This document shows positions 17,718 through 25,186 of a DNA stretch of 52,308 bases, piece by piece. The DNA is from an uncultured Verrucomicrobiota bacterium (lineage in GTDB: Bacteria; Verrucomicrobiota; Verrucomicrobiia; Limisphaerales; UBA9464), in contig CAIXUG010000004.1 in assembly GCA_903922605.1 (NCBI GenBank), positions 1 to 52,308 of the forward strand, given 5' to 3'. Below the pieces are notes generated by a model. That model was not told where the DNA came from. It did not search any database and was given only the letters and a program-made list of their open reading frames with translations. Position numbers and translations under genes: made by a program. Within the stretch, counting starts at the first letter, position 1. Each line of letters starts with the position of its first letter.

Positions 17718-18506
17718 ATGTTTTCCTACCTGCGCGTGAACCTCGACCCCTTCCGTGAATTCATCCGAGAGCTCGCGTCGGTCAGTGCCGACGTGATCCT
17801 GCCCTACTTCGCCAATCGCGATTGTGGTCTCGAACTGAAGGCTGATGAATCCCCGGTAACCGTCGCCGACCGCAATGCCGAACTGGTCATGCGCCGGCTG
17901 ATCGAAAAGCGTTTTCCCACGCACGGAATTGTGGGGGAGGAGTTTGGCACCGTCCGTGGCGACGCCGAGTTCGTCTGGGTGCTGGATCCGGTGGATGGCA
18001 CCAAATCCTTCATCACCGCCGTGCCGTTGTTCGGCACGCTGATCGGGCTGTTGCACGAGGGCAAGCCGCTGCTGGGCTGCGTCAACCAGCCGGTGCTGAA
18101 GCAGCTCCTCCTCGGTGACGGCCAGACTACCACGCTTAACGGCACGCCGGTGCGGATGCGTCCCGCACCGCCGCTTGCGGCTGCCACCTTGCTGACCACC
18201 GATCCGCTTTTCCCGGCCCGCTATCAAAACGGGGCCGCCTTTGCCGATCTCGCCCAGCAGGTCCGCCTCTACCGCACCTTCGGCGACTGCTACGGCTACC
18301 TGTTGCTGGCCAACGGCTTCGCCGACATCATGGTGGACCCGATCATGAACCCGTGGGATCTGCTGCCGCTAATTCCCTGCATTGAGGGAGCCGGTGGGCG
18401 CATCACGGACTGGCAGGGCAAGAATGCCGCCCATCTGGAAGCGACCTCGGCCGTGGCGTGCGCGCCAGAACTGCACGATGAGGTCATCCGCCTGCTAAAC
18501 CCATGA
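17718..18506 (+). CDS. hisN: Histidinol-phosphate phosphatase of the inositol-monophosphatase family
   Basis: 262 residues, typical length. Metal-binding residues are visible in the order GEEFG (Glu), DPVDGTKSF (two Asp) and the C-terminal NPWDLLPLIPCIEGAGG. The wording WVLDPVDGTKSF followed by PLFGTLIGL is the pattern of bacterial HisN-type histidinol-phosphatases rather than SuhB; the NPWD Asp completes the site. Mg-dependent dephosphorylation of histidinol phosphate in histidine synthesis is therefore the likely role, but an inositol-phosphatase or nucleotidase activity is possible. The last four bases overlap the start of the ABM gene (ATGA). Confidence 0.85.
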   Translation: MFSYLRVNLDPFREFIRELASVSADVILPYFANRDCGLELKADESPVTVADRNAELVMRRLIEKRFPTHGIVGEEFGTVRGDAEFVWVLDPVDGTKSFITAVPLFGTLIGLLHEGKPLLGCVNQPVLKQLLLGDGQTTTLNGTPVRMRPAPPLAAATLLTTDPLFPARYQNGAAFADLAQQVRLYRTFGDCYGYLLLANGFADIMVDPIMNPWDLLPLIPCIEGAGGRITDWQGKNAAHLEATSAVACAPELHDEVIRLLNP

Positions 18507-18850
18507 GCGCCAGTCCGCGTCCTGCCGTCACTCCCGAGCCGCCTTACTACGCGGTGATCTTCACTTCGCTGCGGGCCGAAGCCGACCGGGGCTATGGAGC
18601 CATGGCCGACCGGATGGTCGAAATGGCCTCCCGGCAACCCGGCTTCCTGGGGGTGGAGAGCGTTCGGGACGCCGAGAGCGGGCTAGGAATCACCGTCAGC
18701 TATTGGGCGGACGAGAGTTCGATCCGCGCCTGGCAGGAAAATGCCCAGCACCGGCTGGCCCAGGAAGTCGGCAAACAGGTCTGGTACGCCGACTACCAGC
18801 TGCGGGTGGCCCGCGTGGAGCGGGCCTACGGTGGCCCGGCGGGACGCTGA
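18503..18850 (+). CDS. ABM-family antibiotic-biosynthesis-monooxygenase-like protein
   Basis: 115 residues. A ferredoxin-like ABM fold is indicated by YAVIFTSLRAEADRGYGAMA, ASRQPGFLGVESVRD, GITVSYWADESSIRAWQ and the C-terminal YADYQLRVARVERAY. Proteins of this kind are small dimeric cofactor-free oxygenases or heme-degrading enzymes; many have no known substrate. The start overlaps the hisN stop (ATGA), so the two genes are translationally coupled. The next 30 bp lead into the left terminal repeat of the insertion sequence. Confidence 0.85.
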   Translation: MSASPRPAVTPEPPYYAVIFTSLRAEADRGYGAMADRMVEMASRQPGFLGVESVRDAESGLGITVSYWADESSIRAWQENAQHRLAQEVGKQVWYADYQLRVARVERAYGGPAGR

Positions 18851-18882
18851 ATCTGGCCGCTTCCCCATGCCTTCGGTCCCGA

Positions 18883-18901
18883 GCAGGCCGTTGAAAAGCC
18901 C
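18883..18901. repeat. Left terminal inverted repeat of the IS5-type element
   Basis: Nineteen bases that match the reverse complement of 20187-20205 at 15 positions. It begins 32 bp after the ABM gene stop, so the insertion did not disrupt that gene. Confidence 0.65.
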
Positions 18902-19041
18902 CTGTTTTCCTGACCCATTCTCTCCCGCCTTGTGTTCAAAAGGCTAAAAACTGGATTTGGCAAGAGGGTAGCCGGCGGTGTGGGGCTGACCGGGTTTCAT
19001 TTTCCCAGTCTCCCGACCCACCGCCGGCTGCGGCGTCCCGC

Positions 19042-20142
19042 TTACGCGGTCGCCAGTCCGTTTCCGGGCGGACTTCCAAGCAGCTTACCCATACGAACCA
19101 AATTGTAAGAGGTGAGGATCAGAAAGGTGCTCAGACCGATTCGGTCCGTCCCGCGTTTGCGTGTCCTGCGAAGTCCGCCGATCTCTTTGCACCATCCGAA
19201 GACCTCTTCGATCCGTTTGCGCAGCTTCTGGCTGGTCTGGTAGCCGAGACTCCGGGTCGTCCTCCCGTCGAGTCCTTCAACCTGCCGTCCCTTCACCGTG
19301 GCCACGTGCGGCCTGATCCCATGCTCCCGGCAGAACCCGACGACCTGAGCACTGTGGTAGCCCTTGTCGGCGGCGAGTGTCTGCGGCGCTTTCTGCGTGA
19401 GGTCAATCTGTCGGGCCAGGAGTTCTGTCGCCGCTTTCGATTCCGTGGTTCCGTGGGCCGTGCTCACCAGCGCCTGAACACACAGGCCGTTGCGGTTCTC
19501 CATCAGGGCGTGCAGGCCGAAGCTCAACCGAGCCTTGCGGGCCAACTGCGCTTCCGCGTCAGTGATGCTTTGGTGAGTGGCGTTGCTGCGCCTGTCCCCG
19601 TGGAAGTCGACCGTCCGATTTCAGGAGTCCCCGTCGCCGGGGTTCTCGGGGCCGTCCTTGGGTTGGAAACTCTTCAGACTCGCCCAGGTATCAATGAGGG
19701 TTCCATCGACCGAGAAATGGGCCTCGCTGGTCCAGCCGTACTCCTGAGCCATGGCAACCACTCGGGCGAAGAACAGTTCTGCCGCCTGATGGGCCAAGAG
19801 ACGCTCCTGGTTCTTGGAAAAGGTGCTGTGATCCCAGATCGGATCCGTGAAATTCAGGTCGAGGAACCAGCGAAACAGGAGGTTGTACTCCAGAGATTCG
19901 ATCAGCAGAGATTCGCTGCGAATCGTGAAGAGGGCTTTGAGCACCTTGGCTCTGGACAACCGCTCGGGCGGGATCGAGGGGCGACCTTCGCGGGCGTACA
20001 TCTCGTCGAAGAGCGGGGACAGGTCCTTGAGGGCGGCGTCCACCAGCACCTTGATCCGGCGCAGCGGATGGTCCTTCGGGACCCGGCTCTCAGGAGAAAT
20101 CAGGCAGAACATATCAGCCTGAGGATCAACAGCTCCACGCAT
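19042..20142 (-). pseudogene. IS5-type (DDE) transposase interrupted by one in-frame TGA
   Basis: The N-terminal half (20142 to 19624, ending GPENPGDGDS) and the C-terminal half (from about 19620, beginning NRTVDFHGDRRSNATHQS) are in the same frame, separated only by TGA at 19621-19623. Translating across it restores the family sequence. Family motifs are DHPLRRI, the VDGTLID DDE segment, VDFHG..RSNATH, LSFGLHALMENRNGL, AADKGYHS and the C-terminal RKRIEEVFGWCKEIGGLR with the last catalytic Glu. CGA (Arg) to TGA is the simplest change that would explain it. Readthrough or recent decay are both possible; no frameshift is present. The start may be upstream of the MRGAVDPQ used here. Confidence 0.88.
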
Positions 20143-20186
20143 TCAAATCCGACGATTCACCCAAACCCCGATTCATTAGAATCTCT

Positions 20187-20205
20187 GGGTTTTTCAATGA
20201 ACTGC
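20187..20205. repeat. Right terminal inverted repeat of the IS5-type element
   Basis: Reads gggtttttcaatgaactgc; reverse complement pairs with the left end. The inner half (gggttttt) is typical of IS5-type ends. The outer half is part of the 16-bp duplicated sequence described separately. Confidence 0.65.
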
Positions 20206-20209
20206 TAGG
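20194..20209 (+). repeat. 16-bp direct repeat, copy 1
   Basis: The sequence tcaatgaactgctagg occurs here at the right edge of the insertion sequence and again at 21583-21598, about 1.4 kb away in the same orientation. The two copies flank the PEP-CTERM gene, the start-less frame and the attC-like site. Confidence 0.7.
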
Positions 20210-20437
20210 CATCATGAACGCATCACCACTCAAGAGTTTGCTACGACCCTACGTTGCGTTGACCGGAAGCATCTCGGCTTACACGGTAGGTCTGCTTGAT
20301 GGCTATACCGTAGAGCATCGGCGTTTTCTTGGCGCCGCGGCACCGTGGGCAAAATGGCTTGCCGGGAGAGGCTGTTTTATTTTCCAATGTCCGGGGCGCA
20401 GTCACTCATCATTAATAATCTGTTATACCCACCTGCT

Positions 20438-21070
20438 ATGAATCCATCCCGCAATCCCCTCCGGCTCGCCGCCCTCGCCCTCACCGCCACCGCCACCCAC
20501 GCCTCCGTCTTCCTGACCGAGCACATCTCCGGCAATTTTAACGCCTCCAGCTCACTCGGTGGCGTCGCTTTCGGTAGCGACACGCCGTTCACCCTTTCGG
20601 CCACCTTTGACGCCTCGGCGGGGGTGCCCCAAGCCACGGGAATAGCTCTATTCCCATCCACGGGCTTCACCTTGGACCTGCCGGGCATCGGAACCTTTAC
20701 CGGCAGCCCCTCTGACGTGTATGTGTTTTTAGCAGATAGCTCGAATGTAGCCCTCGGCGGGATCTCGCTCGCTCGCATGCAGTTTGGCGATGGTAGTGGT
20801 AGTAGTGGAGCGGCCTCTCCCAAATTCACCACGACGACGCCGCTGCTAGATGTCGCCACACCCGCTCCGACCGTCTTTTCCGGATACACAGGCAATTTTG
20901 TTTTTTCGTTTTCACTTCCGTTGACGGGTGTCCCCGGTGGCTTGGTGGTGAATGACTCGTCGGGGCCGATCTCCGCCAGCATCACCGCCGTGCCCGAGCC
21001 TTCGGATTACGCCGCCGTGGCCGGTTTGGCCCTGGGTGCCTTCGCCCTCGCGCGCCGCAGCAGCCGCTAA
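20438..21070 (+). CDS. PEP-CTERM sorting-domain exported protein
   Basis: 210 residues from the ATG at 20438 (MNPSRNPLRLAALALTATATHA), a signal peptide; an earlier in-frame start at 20345 would bury it. The body is a low-charge Ser/Thr/Gly-rich beta-type domain without a recognised family. The C-terminus reads VPEPSDYAAVAGLALGAF then ALARRSSR: the Pro-Glu-Pro motif, a transmembrane helix and a basic tail that define PEP-CTERM signals, which are processed by exosortase in bacteria that make exopolysaccharide. In Verrucomicrobiota such proteins are abundant. No exosortase gene is in the window. It lies just downstream of the insertion sequence. Confidence 0.88.
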   Translation: MNPSRNPLRLAALALTATATHASVFLTEHISGNFNASSSLGGVAFGSDTPFTLSATFDASAGVPQATGIALFPSTGFTLDLPGIGTFTGSPSDVYVFLADSSNVALGGISLARMQFGDGSGSSGAASPKFTTTTPLLDVATPAPTVFSGYTGNFVFSFSLPLTGVPGGLVVNDSSGPISASITAVPEPSDYAAVAGLALGAFALARRSSR

Positions 21071-21352
21071 ACCCGGTTTCCCTGCTACGACTGGAGCCAG
21101 GGCAATGCTATCGAGATACTTTGTCGACTGGCTGCAGCTGGCATAGAATCTGAGAAGATCCTGGCGGAGCTTCTTGCAGAATCACCCTTCATACGCCCTG
21201 AGGCACTTCACTATGCGGTAGCCCCGCTGGTTCACCGGGCCCAGATGGACCACACAATCCTCCCGGTGCTGGCCCTTCTCGAATCCACAGCCCATTTTCG
21301 CGAAGCTATCGCGGATGCCCATCTCGGGAATGTGGTGCGTGGTACTCCTTAG
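21071..21352 (+). pseudogene. Start-less open frame, probable gene remnant
   Basis: Directly after the PEP-CTERM stop the same frame is open for 93 codons to TAG at 21350. The translation has a protein-like composition with helical repeats (for example ILCRLAAAGIESEKILAELL and LPVLALLESTAHFREAIADA), but there is no start codon until an internal ATG at 21245, and no ribosome site. I do not recognise the family. It could be the C-terminal end of a gene whose 5' part was lost, or chance. It ends 50 bp before the attC-like site, the usual position of a cassette ORF relative to its attC. Confidence 0.4.
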
Positions 21353-21402
21353 CTATGCTACTAGGCCGTAAAACGGTCTGCACTCATGTTCTTCCAAAAT
21401 CA

Positions 21403-21468
21403 GCCTAACAATAAAGGGTGTATTGCTGCAAAGCGGAGCGAAGCCAGCAACTACACCCTTGGTTGAAC
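21403..21468 (+). other. Integron attC-like recombination site
   Basis: A 66-bp imperfect palindrome bounded by GCCTAAC (21403-21409) and GTTGAAC (21462-21468), which fit the R'' (RYYYAAC) and R' (GTTRRRY) core-site consensuses. Between them, 21414-21422 pairs with 21452-21460 (9 bp) and 21423-21428 with 21445-21450 (6 bp), leaving C21451 as a single extrahelical base, a short unpaired spacer next to each R box, and a terminal loop of 16 bases. Length, core sites, spacer and bulge are all as expected for attC. No integrase gene is in the window, so this would be an isolated attC or the edge of a larger array. Orientation cannot be decided because both strands fit the consensus. Confidence 0.7.
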
Positions 21469-21482
21469 AAGCCCGGGGGTAA

Positions 21483-21602
21483 GTGAGTCCTGCAAACTGG
21501 CTGGCTGACTATCTGCGAATGGAGGCGGCGAACAGTAAGCAGTCCCTTCGCGAGGACATTTTTGCCCGAGGTGTCGCCGAACTCAATGAACTGCTAGGGT
21601 AG
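21483..21602 (+). CDS. Small ORF immediately after the attC-like site
   Basis: GTG start 15 bp after the R' box, preceded by a GGGGG run that could serve as ribosome site, and 39 codons to TAG at 21600. The product begins VSPANWLADYLRMEAANSKQ and ends VAELNELLG; composition is ordinary amphipathic helix. It is too short for family recognition and could be a degraded cassette gene or the tail of one. Its last codons contain the second copy of the 16-bp repeat. Confidence 0.35.
   Translation: MSPANWLADYLRMEAANSKQSLREDIFARGVAELNELLG
21583..21598 (+). repeat. 16-bp direct repeat, copy 2
   Basis: Exact second copy of tcaatgaactgctagg (first at 20194-20209). It lies inside the end of the small ORF at 21483, where it encodes part of ELNELLG. 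Confidence 0.7.
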
Positions 21603-21713
21603 CCAAGCCGCTCGAAAACGAGGCTAGACACCATCCCGGCAACCAACTAGTGTTCGCGCCTCGATTAACGGAATAACTTACAGGGCGGCATGAGCTGCCC
21701 GACACCGAATCAA

Positions 21714-21971
21714 ATGCAAGAAAAGTCAAAAACCATCAGCGAGTTCAAGCAGCACGACAAGGATACCGGCTCGGCCGACGTCCAGATCGCACTGCTCACG
21801 AGCCGCATCAACTCGCTCAGCGAGCATCTTCAAACCAACAAGAAGGATCACAGCTCACGCCGTGGCCTCCTCATCATGGTCAGCCGGCGTCGCCGCCTGC
21901 AGACCTACCTTCAGAAGAAGGATGAGGCACGCTACAAGGCCCTCACGGTCAAGCTGAAGCTCCGCAAGTAG
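21714..21971 (+). CDS. rpsO: Ribosomal protein S15
   Basis: 85 residues, the normal length. The S15 signature is clear: [19 protein letters not shown], the loop with [20 protein letters not shown], and the basic [16 protein letters not shown]. It binds 16S rRNA early in 30S assembly. The start MQEKSKT is preferred over an in-frame ATG eight codons upstream. It is followed by a strong hairpin and then pnp, the classical rpsO-pnp order, in which transcription can continue into pnp. Confidence 0.98.
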   Translation: MQEKSKTISEFKQHDKDTGSADVQIALLTSRINSLSEHLQTNKKDHSSRRGLLIMVSRRRRLQTYLQKKDEARYKALTVKLKLRK

Positions 21972-21980
21972 ATTTTAGAG

Positions 21981-22010
21981 GCCGGGCCCTGAGGCCCGGC
22001 TTCGCATTTT
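21981..22010 (+). terminator. Hairpin after rpsO
   Basis: Perfect 8-bp GC stem gccgggcc / ggcccggc (21981-21988 and 21993-22000) with a CTGA loop, followed by ttcgcatttt. It begins 9 bp after the rpsO stop. The T tract is interrupted, so partial termination that lets some transcripts reach pnp is plausible. Confidence 0.65.
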
Positions 22011-22220
22011 AGGCCGGAACAGCCGCTCCCTGAGCGGTTGGGATTCCGTTGAGGGACGCACGCGGCGTCCGCCTCCGGCCATCCGAAAACCAAGCTGCGT
22101 CGCCAAGAAAGAAACGCTCCTCCGGTCCGGGAAATTTCATTGAGCTACTGCCCATTCCACAAAGGGAATGCGGGCGGCGGCTAACTGAAGTTCCTCTGGG
22201 CCGGCGGGCAATGTCCGCAT

Positions 22221-24926
22221 ATGTCAGAGAAAGTTATCATCCCCATTGGGGGCCAGGATCTCATCATTGAGACCGGCATTTACGCCAAACAAGCCGATGG
22301 TGCCGTCACCATCCAACTCGGCGAAACCATCATCCTCACCGCCGCCGTCGCCGCCACCAAGGCCAAGCCGGGGCAGGAGTTCTTCCCGCTCACCGTCGAT
22401 TACCGCGAGCGCGCCGCCGCTGCGGGTCGCTTTCCCGGAGGCTACTTCAAGCGGGAAGGCCGTCCTTCCGAGAAGGAAATCCTCACCTGCCGTCTCACCG
22501 ACCGGCCCATCCGCCCGCTCTTTCCGAAGGGCTATTATAACGAGGTCCAGGTTCAGTCGATCCTGATGTCCGCCGACGGTACCAACGACGCCGACATCCT
22601 CTCCATCCTCGGCGCCAGCGCCGCGCTGACCGTTTCCGACATTCCCTGGGCCGGCCCGCTGGGCGCGCTCCGCGTCGGTCGCGTGAAGGGCGAGTTTGTC
22701 GCCAACCCCACCCATGAACAGCAGGCCGAGTCCGATCTCGACCTGATCTATGTCGGCAACGAGACCGACGTCGTCATGTACGAGGGTTCGGCGAATGAGA
22801 TCACCGAGGCCGACTTTGTCGCCGCCCTCAAGTTTGCCCACGAGCAGTGCCAGCCGCTGATCGCCGCGCAGAAGGAATTGCAGGCCAAGGCCGGCAAGCC
22901 CAAGCGCAAGGTCACCGTGACGGTCGTGCCCGAGGAAATCCTCAACGAGGCGAAGGTGCTCGCGGGTGACCGCATCGTGCCCGCCCTGCTCACGCACCAG
23001 AAGCTGGCGCGCGAAGCTGCGGTCAAGGCCGTGTTTGACGACGTGGGCGCGCAGCTCATCGCCAAGTTCGGCGCCGACAAGGTCACCGACTTCGTCCTGA
23101 AGGACGCGCAGTACTACATCCAGAAGGAAGCCGTCCGCGGCCTGATCCTCGATCACGGCAAGCGCCTTGACGGCCGCACGGCGGATGGCATCCGCCCGCT
23201 CGTGAGCACGGTGGGCATCCTGCCCCGCGCCCACGGCAGCTCGATGTTCCAGCGCGGTGAGACGCAGGCCGTCTGCCTCACGACGCTCGGCACCAGCGAC
23301 GACATCCAGAACTTCGACTCCTACACCGGGGGCGAGACGAAGAAGCAGTTCATCCTGCACTACACGTTCCCGAACTTCTCCGTCGGAGAAACCGGCCGCA
23401 TCATGGGGCCTGGCCGCCGTGAGATCGGTCACGGCGCGCTCGCCGAGCGCAGCGTGCGCCCGATGATCCCGCTGAAGGACTACCCGTACGCCGTCCGCGT
23501 CACCTCCGAGATCCTGGAGTCCAACGGCTCCTCCTCGATGGCCTCCGTCTGCGGTGCGACTCTCGCGCTCATGGACGCCGGTGTGCCCATGACCCGCCCG
23601 GTCGCCGGCATCAGCATCGGCATCTGCACCGACTTCGGTGCGGACCACAGCATCTCCCGCTACACGCTCCTCACCGACATCATCGGCTGGGAAGACGCGT
23701 TCTGCGACATGGACTGCAAGATCGCCGGCACGACCAACGGCATCACCGGCTTCCAGCTCGACCTGAAGCTCAAGGGCCTCCCGCTGCCCATCATGATCGA
23801 GACCATCGAGAAGGCGCGCGTTGCCCGCCTCGCGATCCTCGACCACATGCTCGCGACGTTGCCCACGCACCGCACCGAGCTGAGCAAGTACGCCCCGCGC
23901 ATCGTGGTGATCAAGATCAACCCCGAGAAGATCGGTGCCCTCATCGGGCCCGGTGGCAAGAACATCAAGCGCCTCGTGGACGAGTCCGGTTGCGAAATCA
24001 ACATCGAGGACGACGGCACGGTGAAGATCTTCTCCGTCTCGCCCGAAGGCATGGAGATCGCCCGCCAGGCGATCGAGGGCCTCGGCGCCGAGATCGAGAT
24101 CGGCAAGATCTACAAGGGTCGCGTTGTGACCATCAAGGAGTTCGGCGCCTTCGTCGAAGTGCTCCCCGGTCAGGATGGCCTGGTGCACATCAGCGAGCTG
24201 TCCAACAAGCGCGTGGAACGCGTCGAGGACGTCATCAAGATGGGCGACGAGATCTGGGTCAAGTGCCTCGGTGTCGACGAGAAGGGCCGTGTGAAGCTGT
24301 CGCGCAAGGCCGCGATGGAAGAGCGCGGTGAATCGGTCGCGACCGGTGATTCCGCCCCCGCGGATGGCGAAGCCAAGCGCGAAAACGGCAACGGTGAAGC
24401 CCGTCCCGAACGTGCTGAGCGCCCCGAACGCAGTGGTGGTGATCGCGGCGGCGACCGTGGCGGTCGCGGTGAACGCGGTCCCCGTCCGGAACGTGGTGGT
24501 GACCGCGGCGATCGTGGTCCCCGTCCGGAACGCGGTGGTGGTGATCGTGGCGGCGCGAAGCGCGAAGGCAGCCCCGAAGACAAGGCGGCCGCCGCAGCCA
24601 AGGCCGAGCCCGGCAAGATCTATCGTGCGAAGGTCGTTTCGATCAAAGACTTCGGCGCCTTCGTCGAATTCCTTCCCGGTTGCGAGGGCCTCGTGCACGT
24701 CAGCGAACTGGCCAACTTCCGCGTGAAGAAGGTTGAGGACATCGTGCAGCTCGGCGACGAGATCACGGTCAAATGCCTCGGCGTCGATGAAAAGAGCCGC
24801 GTCCGTCTCAGCCGCAAGGCCGCGATGGAAGAGCGCGACCAGCAGTCCGCCAGCGAGTCCGCCCCGGCGGCTCCCGCTCCGGAAGCTCCGGCCGCTGAAG
24901 CCGCTCCGGCTGCTCCTCAGGAGTAA
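22221..24926 (+). CDS. pnp: Polynucleotide phosphorylase with duplicated S1 domain
   Basis: 901 residues, about 200 longer than the usual enzyme. Two RNase PH domains (about 1-210 and 310-550) with the catalytic DMDCK segment near 495, a KH domain with IGPGGKNIK near 574, and an S1 domain at about 627-700 form the normal 3'-to-5' phosphorolytic exoribonuclease. An Arg/Gly/Asp-rich linker (about 714-793, repeated RGGDRGG- and RPERGG-like units) then leads to a second S1 domain (797-868), strongly similar to the first (GKIY..K.V.IK.FGAFVE.LPG..GLVH.SEL), and an Ala/Pro-rich tail. Two S1 domains plus an RGG-like linker should strengthen RNA binding (inference). The ATG at 22221 gives the conserved N-terminus. 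A long antisense open frame over it is a codon-bias artefact. Confidence 0.97.
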   Translation: MSEKVIIPIGGQDLIIETGIYAKQADGAVTIQLGETIILTAAVAATKAKPGQEFFPLTVDYRERAAAAGRFPGGYFKREGRPSEKEILTCRLTDRPIRPLFPKGYYNEVQVQSILMSADGTNDADILSILGASAALTVSDIPWAGPLGALRVGRVKGEFVANPTHEQQAESDLDLIYVGNETDVVMYEGSANEITEADFVAALKFAHEQCQPLIAAQKELQAKAGKPKRKVTVTVVPEEILNEAKVLAGDRIVPALLTHQKLAREAAVKAVFDDVGAQLIAKFGADKVTDFVLKDAQYYIQKEAVRGLILDHGKRLDGRTADGIRPLVSTVGILPRAHGSSMFQRGETQAVCLTTLGTSDDIQNFDSYTGGETKKQFILHYTFPNFSVGETGRIMGPGRREIGHGALAERSVRPMIPLKDYPYAVRVTSEILESNGSSSMASVCGATLALMDAGVPMTRPVAGISIGICTDFGADHSISRYTLLTDIIGWEDAFCDMDCKIAGTTNGITGFQLDLKLKGLPLPIMIETIEKARVARLAILDHMLATLPTHRTELSKYAPRIVVIKINPEKIGALIGPGGKNIKRLVDESGCEINIEDDGTVKIFSVSPEGMEIARQAIEGLGAEIEIGKIYKGRVVTIKEFGAFVEVLPGQDGLVHISELSNKRVERVEDVIKMGDEIWVKCLGVDEKGRVKLSRKAAMEERGESVATGDSAPADGEAKRENGNGEARPERAERPERSGGDRGGDRGGRGERGPRPERGGDRGDRGPRPERGGGDRGGAKREGSPEDKAAAAAKAEPGKIYRAKVVSIKDFGAFVEFLPGCEGLVHVSELANFRVKKVEDIVQLGDEITVKCLGVDEKSRVRLSRKAAMEERDQQSASESAPAAPAPEAPAAEAAPAAPQE

Positions 24927-24945
24927 GGCTCCGGTATCAATTACG

Positions 24946-24982
24946 AAAACGGCGGTCCCGAAAGGGACCGCCGTTTTTCTTT
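24946..24982 (+). terminator. Strong rho-independent terminator after pnp
   Basis: Perfect stem of 14 bp (24946-24959 with 24964-24977, GAAA tetraloop) ending in TTTTTCTTT, 20 bp after the pnp stop. The left arm starts with AAAA, so it could also work on the opposite strand for the gene that ends at 25187. Confidence 0.92.
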
Positions 24983-25186
24983 GTCCGAATCGTGCCCTGA
25001 TCCACGCGACCGGGGCGCGGCTGTGTCCGGAGGACCAGCCGCAGCAACGGGAATAACTTCAGAAGCGTCCGGTTCCCGCAGCCCCATCCGGCCGACGGAG
25101 GTTGCCGCGGGTAGTGCGGTGCCCACGCCCGCGTTCCAAGAGCGTCCGTTCCGTACCACTCGATGCGTCGCAATCCTGCTATATTC

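Larger units (their letters stand above)
18883..20205 (-). mobile_element. IS5-type insertion sequence with inactivated transposase
   Basis: A 1.3-kb element is bounded by imperfect 19-bp inverted repeats: gcaggccgttgaaaagccc (18883-18901), and gcagttcattgaaaaaccc on the minus strand (20187-20205). They match at 15 of 19 positions. The minus-strand transposase gene fills most of the interior. The left side has about 140 bp of non-coding sequence between the repeat and the transposase stop. No clean target-site duplication was recognised, so the exact outer boundary may be off by a few bases. The first bases outside the right repeat, together with its last bases, belong to a 16-bp sequence found again at 21583. 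Confidence 0.75.

Noticed and set aside
20214-20441. 75-codon plus-strand frame at the right end of the insertion sequence
   Set aside because: No family, overlaps the PEP-CTERM start region, ends in a sequence of unlike composition; probably chance or a small remnant.
22224-24698. 824-codon open frame antisense to pnp
   Set aside because: It mirrors the codon bias of pnp and has no recognisable domain.
25000-25186. tRNA or small RNA between the pnp terminator and the ATP-grasp-like gene
   Set aside because: No cloverleaf found by eye; the ORFs here are shadows.
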